Shown here in pieces: positions 21,062-32,811 of a stretch of DNA of 32,925 nt (position 1 is the first letter of the stretch; every line of letters begins with the position of its first letter). A program made the position numbers and the translations under genes. The stretch is from Dinochytrium kinnereticum (Eukaryota; Chytridiomycota; Chytridiomycetes; Chytridiales; Chytridiaceae). The notes under the pieces were generated by a model. It was not told the origin of the DNA. It was given only the letters and a program-made list of their open reading frames with translations, and did no database searches. The stretch lies in assembly GCA_027604005.1 (NCBI GenBank), contig JADGJT010000132.1:21639-54563 (forward strand), given 5' to 3'.

Positions 21062-22839
21062 ATGAAGGTCTCCATCATCACCCTAGGCGCCGCTGCCAGC
21101 GCTGCCGTCGTCTTGCTGCTGCTGATCCGCCCAACCACAAAGGCGCGGCGTAAGGGAGATGAGGACGAGGATCCGTTTCCGGAGGTGCCCGGGAAGCTGC
21201 CCATCATTGGCCACTTCTATCGGACCCTCACCGTAACGCCTAAAGAGAACTCTGAAACCTTAAAGAAACTTGGAGGGATCGTCATTACGTACACTGCTGC
21301 GATGAAGGTCCATACGATCTTTGGGTATGATGTTTGTTTTGCACATTGCGCCTTTTTATCGTTTCCGTGGCTGTTTTCCTAACGCTTAATGGTTTGGTAA
21401 TAGAGGAGATCTCACAAAGTGGGCGCTGGTTAAGGGTGAGGGCAAGTACCTTCGAAGTGGGTGGCCTGCGCGATGGATGAGGCTCTTGGGTGCCGGTTCC
21501 GCAGTAACCGCAACTGGAAAGGACCATCGAAAGCTTCGGGGTCTAATCCAAAAGGGGCTTACGAAAACGTGAATCCTTTTGCATTCCTTAATCAGCTTTC
21601 ACAAGAATGCTCCGATGATTCTAACCTCAGATCTTTACTTTTCCTCCTTATCTCTGTATGATCTCAACTGAAGAGTTCTATCATACTTCTACCCCACTCT
21701 TCGCGAGAACGCTCGTATAGTTCTAAACAAGCTGGCGGAACAGTCTAAGAATGGCATTAAAGATGTTCAACCTCTTGAAACTGCACGCACCTTCACCTAC
21801 GATGCTATTTGCGGTTTCTTAGCCTGCGCTGATCAGAGACATGTGGAGATTTTCCTTTCCCTTCGTAAGGATTTCATATCTTGGACTGCCGGCCTCACGG
21901 ACTTTTTTATTCCCGAGTGGATGTCGTGGGTTTCGCCGTTTTCCAAGGCTACAAAAGCCAGAGAACGAATCATTAAAGCTGTCGAGGAGGTCACGATCGA
22001 GAGAAAGGAGAGGATGGCTAAGGGAGAAACTTTCCAGGATTCTCTAGGGTACCTCATCTCTGCTACGGATGAGGACGGTAACGAGCTTTCGATGGCGGAA
22101 ATCGGGGACAACTTTATTACCCTTGGATTCGCGGGAAATGATACGTAAGCTGAATCAGATATGGCTTGCATCTGGCTTATCCTAACCCTGTGATTCATGA
22201 TCACCCCCATGCTAGCACGACTGCAACTATCTGCACCTGCCTCCACATTCTCCTGCACGAAATCTCTGAACAGGAGCTGACCCTACTCCGAACCGAGCTG
22301 ACGTCCATCCAAGAACCTATCGAAGAGTCAACCCTTATCTCTCTTCCCGTTCTTGACGCCTTTATCAAGGAAACGCTTCGCTTTTGCCCCCCAGTCGCCG
22401 CTATTTTTAAGAAGGTGACTGAGGACGTTGAGGTTCGACCTGGAAAATTCTTCAAGGCTGGCTCAAGCCTCAGCATCCCGCTTTTAGCCAATCAGTACAA
22501 TGAGGATATCTTCAATAACCCAAGCTCGTTCAGACTTTCAAGATTCCTTGTTGATGAGATTGATAAAGCTTATCCCATGGATTACACTCCGTTCGGTGCT
22601 GGTGCCCGTATGTGCTTGGGCATGCAGCTTGCTAAGATGGAGGTAAGTTCCGTGTTTGTTTTGTTATTTTTTGTTTATAAAGCTGTTAATCTTGCTGTAA
22701 TCAACAGATACGGGTTTTCATCCTTGAGCTCTTCCGCGGCTTTGAAATCAAACAAGGCTCCAAACCTACCAAGGTCTACAGGTTCCCATTTAACCTTCGT
22801 ATACCCACGCTGCGCATCTCAGCTATTGAGACAAACTAA
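21062..22839 (+). CDS. Cytochrome P450 monooxygenase, ER-anchored
   Basis: Exons 21062–21324, 21404–21568, 21674–22144, 22216–22642 and 22708–22839; 485 aa. The N-terminal signal anchor (about residues 3–23, ITLGAAASAAVVLLLLIRP) is followed by a proline-rich hinge FPEVPGKLPIIGHF. C-helix region GKDHRKLRGLIQKGL; I-helix oxygen-binding motif GFAGNDTTTAT; K-helix ExxR with Glu352 and Arg355 (KETLRF); PERF region FRLSRF; haem loop FGAGARMCLG with the ligand Cys433. All catalytic signatures are intact. The haem-loop and hinge style recalls CYP26/CYP51-clan enzymes that oxidise sterols or isoprenoids, but the substrate cannot be assigned. Third-exon acceptor (21673) chosen because it gives VLSYFYPTLRENARIVLNK in phase. 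Confidence 0.9.
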
Positions 22840-23338
22840 AAATATCTTTTGGAACCTCTTTATCTTTTGTGGTACTTAACTTTCTATGTAATGTGTCGCA
22901 TGCTTTTCTAATTTGATAAAAATAGCCTTGCTCCAAAGAAGTGATTTATTGATCGAGCATTGCAAATTGTAGTGAGATTTAATCAAAACTTAAACATTTG
23001 GTAGGAGACTTTCGAGCAACATCCAACTTTGACTACACACACTTAAGAACACACCGACTGACGGACGTCCTCCATGGCTCTAGTGCTGTAAAAGTGATAG
23101 GTTTAACCCAAATCATCATATATTGGATTTGTTACCATCCACCAGAGGGGGATCTATTATCATTTATAAATGCGTTGTAATCCACTTCACCCAAAACGTA
23201 AACATCCAGCTCAAAATAAAAAATTTAAAAAAAACAAAAAATAAAAACCCAAATGAGGATGCAGGAAATGAGGTAACAATGCTCTCAAAATTAAATCGAA
23301 GGAAAATAAACTTAGCCCATCCGTAAGATGACACTATC
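22840..23338. other. Convergent intergenic region (P450 / kinase–CNH 3' ends)
   Basis: 499 bp between converging stops. A-rich around 23216–23250. No coding signal recognised on either strand. Confidence 0.5.
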
Positions 23339-26300
23339 TTAAAAAAACTTTGGCGTTTTGGCAGCAGGCTCGCCAAGACTCGACGGAAGATTCACCTCAT
23401 GCTCATTTGTAGGTGACTTCAGCATATGGTTTGTCGCCTCCAACGACGCGCCTGCTCCTTTCATCTGTGTTTTCAAAACCCCTATAGACACTGTTCTAAC
23501 GGGAGGCTCAGGTGATGGGCTTTTCTGAGAAGTTTCGCTTCCTTCTTTCTCGTCTATGATCGACTCACAGGGACTTGATGGCGGGGAGTCTATTATCGGA
23601 GGTGGTGAGATCTCCCGTTTCTTGGTGTTGACATCTGTGCGTCCTTCTGCTTCCTGCGCTTTTATGAGAGCATTATAGATTCTGGCGGTTGAAGGCGAGT
23701 CCATAATGGAACGGTTAGATGCGGAAGAAGAGACAGGGCTGCCGAAGTACTGCACGTGAACTTTTCTTGTTGGTGTTGTGGGTGTTGTTGGCTTAGGGGG
23801 AGAGGAATTTAGAGTGGTGAATGCGTTTTGAGAGCTTGAGCTGAAAGAAACGGTTCCATTGAGAAGCGCTGGGTTGAGTTTGGTAGCATGACTGGTCTCC
23901 TCGTGGGTTACGAGAGGTTGTAGCTCAACATTGGGAGGTGCCACGCCGAGCATGGAAATATGCCCCGCATCACAAGGAGACCCAGCAGAATCGGAGACAG
24001 GTACGCTCATATTCTCCAATGAAGCGTTGCGTCTCCCCGCAACCTCTCTTAAAACGCAAACCATTGATTCCCGCTTCTTACTCTGAATCGTAAGAATGAC
24101 CATTCCTCCACCCTTCCCCAACACCTTGACCACATCTCCTTCATTTCCTCTTAGAGTCTGCACAACACTCCCGGTCTTCCAGTCAACAACCTCTAAGCAT
24201 CCTTTTCCGATCCCCAAGACGAATTTCCCGGGCTCTAACACCATTGTCTCTGGTGGTTCACTCCATTCCACTCCATTCGACCATCCCCCCACACCACTTC
24301 CAAGAATTGGCGTCCCACTTATATCGACGACGTAGGTTTTTCGATGGAAAGTGGCGAGGAAGAATCGTTCCTGAGGCTTTCTTGTAAGACCTTGAGTTGT
24401 GGGTTCTCGGACTGCTGTCAATTTTCGACTTAGGCTGATGTTTGACCGCGATAATTCTCTGATGGCTCGATTCGTCGGCTCCGTGAAAGGAATTTGAGTG
24501 AACGCCTGCCATTTTCCTCCCTTAACAACATTGAACATGTTGCTTAATTTAACATCCGCAGAGAGCTTTGGGTCAGAGCAGTTGATGACGTTGGCAGCTG
24601 TAGCGTATCCGGCAACGATATCCGTTACGGCCACGCCATCGTGAACGAGGGTGATGAAATTAGCGGAGCTGGGGATCCAAAAGTCTTTGAGTTTCATGAA
24701 TTTTAGGTAAGGCTCTCGAGCCCATTGGAAGAGATCCACCCGTCTCCTGAACTGAATCGCGAGGTAGCATGACGTTGAAGTTCTCTGAACCGTAAATGAC
24801 CTCGTGTCTTTTGTTGATATGAGTTTAATAAAATCCATCGAGAGTCGACTGATCGTCTCAGGGTCTTCAGCACCCCTAACGATCCTCCGTATCGAGTCAA
24901 GATTGTACTGTCGCATCTGACCCCATCTCCCCGATAACGCTAACATGACGTTGTTTTCTGCGACCACCTCAACCTGCTTGAACCGCACTCCTTTGATGAC
25001 GCAGGTTGGGGATGCGGTGGGGTCGGTTAGGTCGATACTGTAAAGGCCGTGGTGGTTGCCAATGAGGACGAAACGGTCTTCGAGGATGGCTGAGGTGACA
25101 ATTGGTATTGTTGACATGCTGGGAAGAGCGTCTTGAGTGAAGATGGCTGATGGGCCAAAATCCATCAGAGGGGTCTCAAAGTAGGGAGGTGGAGGGGGTG
25201 GCGATGAGGAGTCCAGCTGATTGGAACTATGAGTATGAGGTTCGGGGATGTTTGGCATGACTGGGAACGAGAGGTTGTCGGTAGATTGCTATGAAATCAC
25301 ATTAAATGTCTGGTTAACGAATTCAATGATAAATATAACTCACCACAAGAGATTCCATCGCCTCCTCTTGCCGAGCATCCGAAAATCCACCGAACTCTTC
25401 TTCGAGAGCTTCCAAGGCCGCTTCCTCTTCCTCCCCAATCTCAAATGTTCGATCAATCTCCTCCTCATCACTTCCATCGGTCATCTCCTTTTCCTTACCG
25501 CTTCTCGCTACCCCAATGACCCGTTTTAATACATCTTTTCTATCTATTCCACTGGCTTTGATCAGGAATGGATGGCTCAACAATTGCTGGCACGTCGGCC
25601 GTCTCGCAGGCTCTCTATCAAGACATATTTGTATGAATCCTATAAAATCGTCTGACCAGACTTCTGGGTATCGTAACGATATATCAGGAGTTTGGAGAAT
25701 CATACGAAGCGCTCGAATAGGGTGGAGGTCAATGAACGGTGGACTCATCTCTGCCAACTCTATGCAGGTGATGCCAAGAGACCAGATGTCGGATTTTGAA
25801 TCGTACGAGGCGGTTTGGGAGGTGTCGGTGTCGGGATCGCAGAGAATAACTTCAGGGGCCATGTAATATCTATATGTCTCGCTTAAGCGGTGTGGTGGCA
25901 TAAAGAGAGAGACTCACGGTGTTCCGATGAATGTTGTTGTGCGGGAGAACGGGGATCTTAGCCTTGCTGAGACACCAAAGTCGGCAATCTTGAGGTCACC
26001 TTCGTCCGTGACGAGTAGATTGGCAGCTTTGATGTCTCGATGGATGACGGCCGTTCTTGTGTGAAGGTATTCAAGACCCTGATGGATGATACTTAGCTTC
26101 TATGGAGTGTTTCATTGATTTTTTCTTACCATGACGGTCTCGTACATGATGGATGCAATCTGCTCCTCGTTGAATGGGTGGTTAAGCGCTATAAATGTGA
26201 AACAGTTTAGAAAGCTGTTCGGTGGTCCAGATCAAAGGGGGCACCTCTCACCTCTTGATAGATCAAACACTGTTCCTGCGCCGCAGAACTCCATGCAGAT

Positions 26301-26719
26301 CTTGACTCAAAGGTAAGCATAAAGATAAGTCGCTTAAAGCCCGCGAAAAACTCACCCATAGATCGATCTTATCCACAAAGAACCCCAGGAACCTCGTTAC
26401 ATTGACATGCTCGCACGTCCTCAAGATCTCCAACTCCAGCAGAATATCCTTCATATCCTGATCTTTCATCTCCACAATCTTGACCGCAACAATCTCATTC
26501 GTCTCCCGCATCACCCCCTTTAAGAAAGCAGAAGAAGCAGAAGAGTAAACACATCAGATCCCACCCACGGCGCAACCAACCCCAACCACCATCACGAACC
26601 TTGTAGACCCTACCATAGGTCCCGACCCCAAGTAGATCCGAGATGTCGACTCTCCCCTGCGGATTCGGGGCGTTGAACAGCTGCGGGTAGCAGTGAGCGA
26701 TGCGGTTGAAGACGGCCAT
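23339..26719 (-). CDS. STE20/GCK-type Ser/Thr kinase with C-terminal CNH (citron homology) domain
   Basis: Exons 26719–26600, 26517–26356, 26300–26252, 26188–26130, 26078–25918, 25869–25344 and 25288–23339; 1,008 aa. Kinase domain about residues 28–290: Gly loop [14 protein letters not shown] lysine 53, [22 protein letters not shown] (Asp145), DFG Asp163, then GTPYYMAPEV and [20 protein letters not shown], the GCK signature. An acidic linker (residues about 310–350) leads to a CNH beta-propeller about residues 415–755 ([36 protein letters not shown]). The tail is Ser/Pro-rich and disordered. The exon 6/7 join is phase 0, so kinase and CNH are one protein. This layout matches animal MAP4K and TNIK/MINK kinases, which signal to JNK or bind Rap/Rho-type GTPases; that role here is inference. 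Confidence 0.9.
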
Positions 26720-27093
26720 GCACTCAAAGTCTAAAACGTAGAGTTGCCCACTTTAGCACAATCCGCACACCTGGGACAATTTGGCTGAGACAATTTCTGA
26801 AGATGGAAAGAGAGTGCAGAGGCTGAGTAGGTAGGGTGGGGCCGCCGGTGAGGTGCCGTCGGCGCGGCCGAGACCTCCTCGCATGATGGGTGCTGTGATT
26901 CGGGCAGAAAGATGATGGACTGCCGAGCAAGTGTGAAGCACCCTCAAGGTGTGGTGTGTTTTCAACTGTGCAAGAAAGATATGGGCTTTTTATTTCAATC
27001 GAACCTACGCGCAATCACAGAATATAGGGAATAAAAAAATATCAAGGCAATGATATGGACATTAGAAGCACTAATTCAGTCTCACACCACCAT
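26720..27093. other. Kinase–CNH promoter / F-box gene 3' flank
   Basis: 374 bp between two tandem minus-strand genes. Pyrimidine/purine-skewed GC-rich stretch at 26820–26880. No motif I can name with support. Confidence 0.45.
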
Positions 27094-28587
27094 TCAAACC
27101 CCCTTGAAAGCAACAACAAATCTTCCCCCACCGCTTCCAAAACTCCTCGTCCCCACTCCCAATCCCCCGGCAACCTCATGCACCCTCTTCCTTCCCGCCG
27201 AGCCCATCGTCTCAGGAAACATCAACCCAAGCCTTCCATCACCCCACTCATCGCCTCTCGCGAAAACACGCAAACACTCCAACAACCCTTCCACGCTGCT
27301 CTTGTCAAACGTGTGATGGCTACTTGTCGCGATGTCTTGGGGTGTCAGAATCGTGTCAAACAGATGCGTGAGGTTTGGTGGTGGGGCTCGGCGACTGCAA
27401 GGGGTGTTTCGCGAGTTGCGCCGACGTCGGTGGTGGTGCTGGTGGAAATCGGTAGAGGGACGTTGGAAGGATGAATGGTTGAGTTCCAGGTGGAACATGT
27501 CTGGTGTGTCGCAAATAGACTCGTTAGGCCTTCCCCATTCGCATACTCCTGGGTCGCCGTCATCCTCGCCCTCAATCGAAGGGTCCCTAACTCCTCTGAG
27601 GGCCTTTGCACGACTCGTTGATACGCCTATAAGCGTCGCAGAGGACGAAGAGGATGACAACGACAATCCACATGCATCAGAAACCCGAAGTGCATCACCT
27701 AGACTTTCCTTTCCTTTTACCACCAATTTTGCCCTCCTCCTTTCTCTCCATGCCAGATTCTCAGTCTTACTAAAGGGAAAAGTTCTGCCCACGATCGCCC
27801 ACACTCTAGCAATCAAACCCCTCAATTCCCTCCCAATAGCCTCCCGAAGCCTCTCCCACTCCCAATGCTCCCTCGCCAAACTCCTTCCACGACTTCCACC
27901 ACCTTTTCGAAACCACTCATCACGCCGTTCAGCCATCGCGAGCCCAGTCAGAGTCGGATCATAGTGAACGGAGAGCGTAAAACTGTCTGTGTAGCGATCT
28001 GGCTCGGGTCCGAGGGTTTGGTCGAGGTATGGGTCTATGTGATGGTGGAGACGGAGGAGGGTTGGGTAGGGCGTTGGAGGGAGGGTCGGAGAGGGTTGTG
28101 GGAGGCTTGGAGAATCCAACGTAAGATTTGGCATGGATCCTGAGAGGATTGGGGAGGTGATGGAGGTGATAGAACCTCTGAGGCTTGGAGAGGCTGAAGG
28201 TCCCAAAGAGGGGGATGGGGCCTTGAGCAAGATGTTTTCGGCTGCGAAAGTTCGAAGCGACGCGAGCGGCTCCCTTTTGAGTAGAACATCCAGTAGCTCT
28301 TCTCTCAGGATGAATCTGAAAGCTGTGCTCACACATCGAAGCGTGAAAGCAGCATTTGGATCCAAAAGGTCAATGATCTGCTGCCAAACCTCTACTGCAA
28401 ACAAATCAAACGGGTGCTCTCCTTGCTGAAGGCGAGGGCGCTGTGGGTCGTAAGGAATCCCTCCATGACGACGAGACGTAGAGGCCCCCATAGTCGGCGT
28501 TCCTGGCGTCGTTGAGGGTGGCATTAGAGGCGGAGGAAGCGAAAGAGAACCGAAGGGAGATGACGAGCCATTGAGGTCGTTTTGCAT
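27094..28587 (-). CDS. F-box protein with C-terminal R3H-like domain
   Basis: Single exon, 497 aa. After a Pro/Ser-rich leader, residues 60–95 form an F-box (FDLFAVEVWQQIIDLLDPN then LRCVSTAFRFIL), the Skp1-binding module of SCF ubiquitin ligases. A low-complexity middle contains Pro/Ser and His/Arg-rich patches. The last 44 residues fit an R3H single-strand nucleic-acid-binding domain: GRKRVHEVAGGLGVGTRSFG then GRFVVAFK, matching the R-x3-H spacing (Arg then His) and the final beta strand. No stop separates the two modules. It is the first in-frame ATG after an upstream in-frame stop (minus-strand TAG at about 28817–28819). Ligase substrate and nucleic-acid target are unknown. F-box call firm; R3H call moderate. 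Confidence 0.78.
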   Translation of the reverse strand: MQNDLNGSSSPFGSLSLPPPLMPPSTTPGTPTMGASTSRRHGGIPYDPQRPRLQQGEHPFDLFAVEVWQQIIDLLDPNAAFTLRCVSTAFRFILREELLDVLLKREPLASLRTFAAENILLKAPSPSLGPSASPSLRGSITSITSPILSGSMPNLTLDSPSLPQPSPTLPPTPYPTLLRLHHHIDPYLDQTLGPEPDRYTDSFTLSVHYDPTLTGLAMAERRDEWFRKGGGSRGRSLAREHWEWERLREAIGRELRGLIARVWAIVGRTFPFSKTENLAWRERRRAKLVVKGKESLGDALRVSDACGLSLSSSSSSATLIGVSTSRAKALRGVRDPSIEGEDDGDPGVCEWGRPNESICDTPDMFHLELNHSSFQRPSTDFHQHHHRRRRNSRNTPCSRRAPPPNLTHLFDTILTPQDIATSSHHTFDKSSVEGLLECLRVFARGDEWGDGRLGLMFPETMGSAGRKRVHEVAGGLGVGTRSFGSGGGRFVVAFKGV

Positions 28588-29698
28588 GTTCTGATTCTGA
28601 TGAAGTGATCGAGTTCGGGACCTATTACGCTTTCCATTTAATGGGGAGCTGTCGAGAGGTTCTGGGTGCGGGTGTGGCCCTTCCGGTGAGTGATGGGGGC
28701 TGGACCGCTCGTGGTTTGACGCCCGGCTTTGTGACCGTCGCCGACGCCCAGCATCTCCTGAATATTCGAATGCGTGAATAAGGTTGAAACAAAGAGGACG
28801 GAATAAAGTGGGCTGTGCCTATGCCCATCAAATCTCTTCCTTTCTGCCCTCCACTTTCCACTTCCTCCATCCCTCCCTCATCTATCAAACGGGCCATCGC
28901 ACAGCAGGGTCGACCAAAACCCAAGTTACTTAGGAAGAACAACCCGGAATGAGTGTTATCGACGGTCTGAGAAAGAGCCCAAACAGAGAATCCTTCTAGA
29001 TGGTTTACCCACCCGACGAATGCTTCCTTGGTGCCATTCTCACTCAAAGAAAGATCGCAAGCGTGTCGACCCAGTCGAAGGATTAAGACTTCCTCCCGTC
29101 AGTGAGTGGGTGGGTTGCTTAGGGGTTGCAACGACGGAGTGCGAAGGATCACCGACGTATTGATGGGTTGGCTGGTGCCCAACTCCGCAAGCGGATGCGA
29201 ATGGCGCAGAATATTGTAGCCGCTGGCAAGGGTAAACGTGCTGGCGTAAATGGTGCTGATTGGGTTCTCTCCAAAATCCATCATGCTCAACCGAGTCTTT
29301 TCATCGTTTTGTTTGTTTTATTTCTTTCAATGCCAATGCTCAATGGAATGCTAAAAAGAAGGATGAAAAGACAGAGATAAATACAGATACTGCAGAGTGA
29401 AACGGAAATAAAATTCAAAGCCAAAGGAGGGAAGGTGGGGGGGGAAGGGGGCCGGGGGGGGAAGAAGAAAGAAAACTGCAGCGCGATCCCAAAGAAGAGC
29501 TAGGGCAGGGAGGTCAGCTACCGCTCCCCCAGGTCTGCGGAATAAGAGCCAAGCTGTATCTGATGGCAAGTGGGCACGTGCAAAGCCAACACCAAGCAGG
29601 AACATCACCCAGTCAAACTGGCTTCCGTCCCCCCTTCCTAAACAAAGAGAAGTTGCTTCATATCCTCCAGAATCTGACTAAAAATAACAGTAGTCGAC
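28588..29698. other. 1.1-kb intergenic region without an assignable gene
   Basis: Lies between the histone H3 stop and the F-box gene start. Moderately long open frames occur on both strands (28625–29047 minus; 29126–29380 plus) but none has a recognisable domain or can be joined by clean splice sites. A strong G-run cluster sits at 29429–29461. May contain a lineage-specific gene, a non-coding transcript or only UTRs. Confidence 0.4.
29429..29461 (+). other. G-quadruplex candidate downstream of histone H3
   Basis: Four or more G-tracts (3, 8, 5 and 8 Gs) separated by loops of 2–5 nt, on the strand opposite to histone H3 and about 240–270 bp past its stop codon. Fits the G3+N1-7 quadruplex pattern exactly. 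Confidence 0.6.
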
Positions 29699-30552
<854 letters not shown>

Positions 30553-30969
30553 GACGGGCGCTGCTGAGACGGTTGGGTGGGTGGGTGGGGGATTGTGATT
30601 AAAAAGCTTTGTGTGTTCCAAAAATTTCCCTCTTCTGAGACGGCAGCGAAAGTTGTTTTTTAGGGAAAGATGACCGATGCCATCCGTTGGTGCGTGGTGG
30701 GCTGACGGATGGTGGAAGCAGTGCAATGCTGCTGCACGCTGACGGACTGCCGGTGGCCTGCACGTTGCGACATCGGCAGCGTGTTCGGCACGTCCCTTGC
30801 GCAAGGGCGTCGCTGATGGCCACTCGCTTGGGGTCCGCGTTTGGTGTAGAGCTGTGCTACCATTCTATGTAACGAGGGCGATGCCAATGTATTGAAAAAC
30901 ATTCAATGTAACGAGGTTGATGTCGCTATGGCAATTAATTGCTTGTATTTATTGCACTTGTCAACGCGT
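30553..30969. other. Histone H3 promoter / secreted-protein gene 3' flank
   Basis: 417 bp between tandem minus-strand genes. An 11-bp direct repeat ATGTAACGAGG occurs at 30867–30877 and 30906–30916, each followed shortly by GATG. Otherwise nothing distinctive; no divergent histone H4 partner is present here. Confidence 0.45.
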
Positions 30970-31548
30970 TCACTCCAGAATCACGCCAGCGCCATCCGAA
31001 GGAACCTCTCCGCCATTCTGTTGCTCCTCACCCGCAGCATCTCCTCCATTGTCCCCGTTCTCAGCAGCAGCTTTAGCATCCTTCGCAGCCTGAATCTTTG
31101 CTGATATCTTCTTTGCGATTGCAGCCTTGGCCTTAGCGAGCCTTTCGCCCTTTCTCCCGCGAGGGTTTTTCCTTCCCTTGAGAGCCGCCAAGATTCCTTT
31201 CGCAGCTCTCTTCCTCGCCTTTGGACCTTTGAGACCAAGAGGAGCTGGTGACCGTGGGACCATCTTGGCAGCGATCTTGGGGGCGGCCAGGATTGGTGAG
31301 GGGATGGGAGCCCTGACCTCCAGCTTTACCCCATCGAATCGTGAACCATCGGCTCCACGTCGTTTCATCTGTTTTTGTTTTGCAGACGTGAAGAGTTAGC
31401 ATAGTGCTTATACGTGTGAAAACAGAATGGTGAGGAGTTTAAGTTATTGTACGCAACTCACATTCACTCCAGCTACCTGGTTTAAGTTGGATGAGCTGAG
31501 GAGAAGTAGGAGAGCCGACAAGAAGAAGGTGATGAAAGCCGATCTCAT
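30970..31548 (-). CDS. Small secreted Ala/Lys-rich protein, function unknown
   Basis: Exons 31548–31462 and 31368–30970; 161 aa. Exon 1 encodes a textbook signal peptide (MRSAFITFFLSALLLLLSSS, predicted cleavage near residues 25–27). Exon 2 starts in phase 0 with KRR-rich sequence. The mature protein is strongly basic through about residue 125, with Ala/Lys/Gly helices (GILAALKGRK, AKAKAAIAKKISAKIQAAKD) and several dibasic or Arg-Lys sites. It ends with a Gly/Asn/Glu-rich acidic tail. No family recognised. It could be a precursor of cationic amphipathic peptides or a wall/extracellular polyelectrolyte. The canonical GTGAGT donor and ACAG acceptor make the join secure. Confidence 0.68.
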
Positions 31549-32811
31549 GTTTTTGGATATATAAATTTGCAAGCTGTGATGATGGTATTCTGAAAGCCGT
31601 CTGTTGGGGGCTACTGAAAGTTGCTGATTGCTGATGATTGAAATCATAACGCAAAAGGCCCCATTTTATATCAAATTGAAATCGCTGCTCGCTGCCTTAC
31701 AGAAGAACATGGTTTCATCATCGAAACTCCCCGCATGTGTAAATGATTCTCCCACATCAACATTTAGGCCAGATCCTCAGCCAGCAACTTTCGTTTCGAT
31801 CTGCAACGCACAATCAGAAAAGGCAGAATGCTAAGTGAAGGTGAGAAAAGGACTTGGCGAAAAATTTAAAAATGGTTTCAGATTTTTGGCTTGAAACGAT
31901 ACAAGAAAAAGATGGCTCATCCTCAAATTAAACATACGAACAGGTTGGTAAATTCAAACAATAGGCATTAAGCCTGTTTCACTTATGGTGAAGTTGCTGT
32001 GTGTGGGTCAGTGGGCAATTTGGTACATGTTAAGAGTTAATCGAGTGGATTGACAGTTTCACGTTAATTTTGTTATAATCGCACTCTCAAGTCACTCCTC
32101 GGATTATACTTTAAAACGTTACAAGTTTTTGCAGAATCTCAATCACTTGACTATATGTCATTATTGACTGTTTCGATTCGGAATGAGCTTCAGCCTTTTC
32201 TGCAAGTTGCATTGATAACACAGTCTTGCAATTCACTCTTATTTTACGTATCTTGGAACAAATTACATTTTGAAGTTCATCATTTCAAGATCCTATTAAA
32301 TTCAAGGCGTGTTGTATTAATGAATGTGTAAGCTAGGTTACTGGCGATGATATTATTGGTGGAATTTCCAGTGGTGGTTGGTGGATGTGACTTTTCGCCC
32401 CGTAAACAAACAAAACGCGTCGATGCTGCTGAATTGTTCGTGACGCATTTCTCATTGCTCGATGCGCGTCCTGATGCGCCTGGACGACAGAAATACGCGT
32501 AGTCGCCGCTGGTTCCTCTGTGCGGATGCTTGAAGTTCAAAGGTCTGACTCTTAGGGTTACTGTGAAGTAAATCCTTTTTTGTGCAAACCCTTTCTTGTG
32601 GACGGCTGAAGGTCCCCGAACCAGCCGCGAATACACATATTTACATTTCCGCGGCCGGCTGAAGTCTCATCGCTGGAAACATCACCTTGAAAATCGGGAA
32701 TCTCGCACAATAGTGGATCACCTTCAGATGAAAGCAGGCAGAACAGAGACCCTGGCTATTTTTTGGTTACAGAGGCCTAGGTATTCATCAAGTTTGGGCA
32801 GCACATTTGCG
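31549..32811. other. Intergenic region between divergent genes
   Basis: 1.26 kb, AT-rich, between the minus-strand secreted-protein start and the plus-strand start at 32812. A TATA-like GATATAAAATGG (minus strand, near 31663–31672) lies about 120 bp upstream of the secreted-protein start. Two ACGCGT boxes occur near 32416 and 32496 with neighbouring GACGCAT and GATGCGC variants. No gene recognised. Confidence 0.45.

Noticed and set aside
21062..22839. Biosynthetic gene cluster around the P450
   Set aside because: Neighbours are a TPR/ARM protein and a kinase; no backbone synthase, transporter or regulator nearby.
27332..27964. 210-codon plus-strand open frame opposite the F-box gene
   Set aside because: Arg/Ser-rich antisense reading of a GC-rich exon; the opposite strand carries the F-box and R3H-like motifs.
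28625..29047. Minus-strand open frame of 140 codons
   Set aside because: No recognisable domain, and I could find no clean splice join to neighbouring open frames; left as part of the unassigned gap.
32280..32636. Minus-strand open frame of 118 codons
   Set aside because: Composition looks random and it overlaps the ACGCGT-rich intergenic stretch; no motif.
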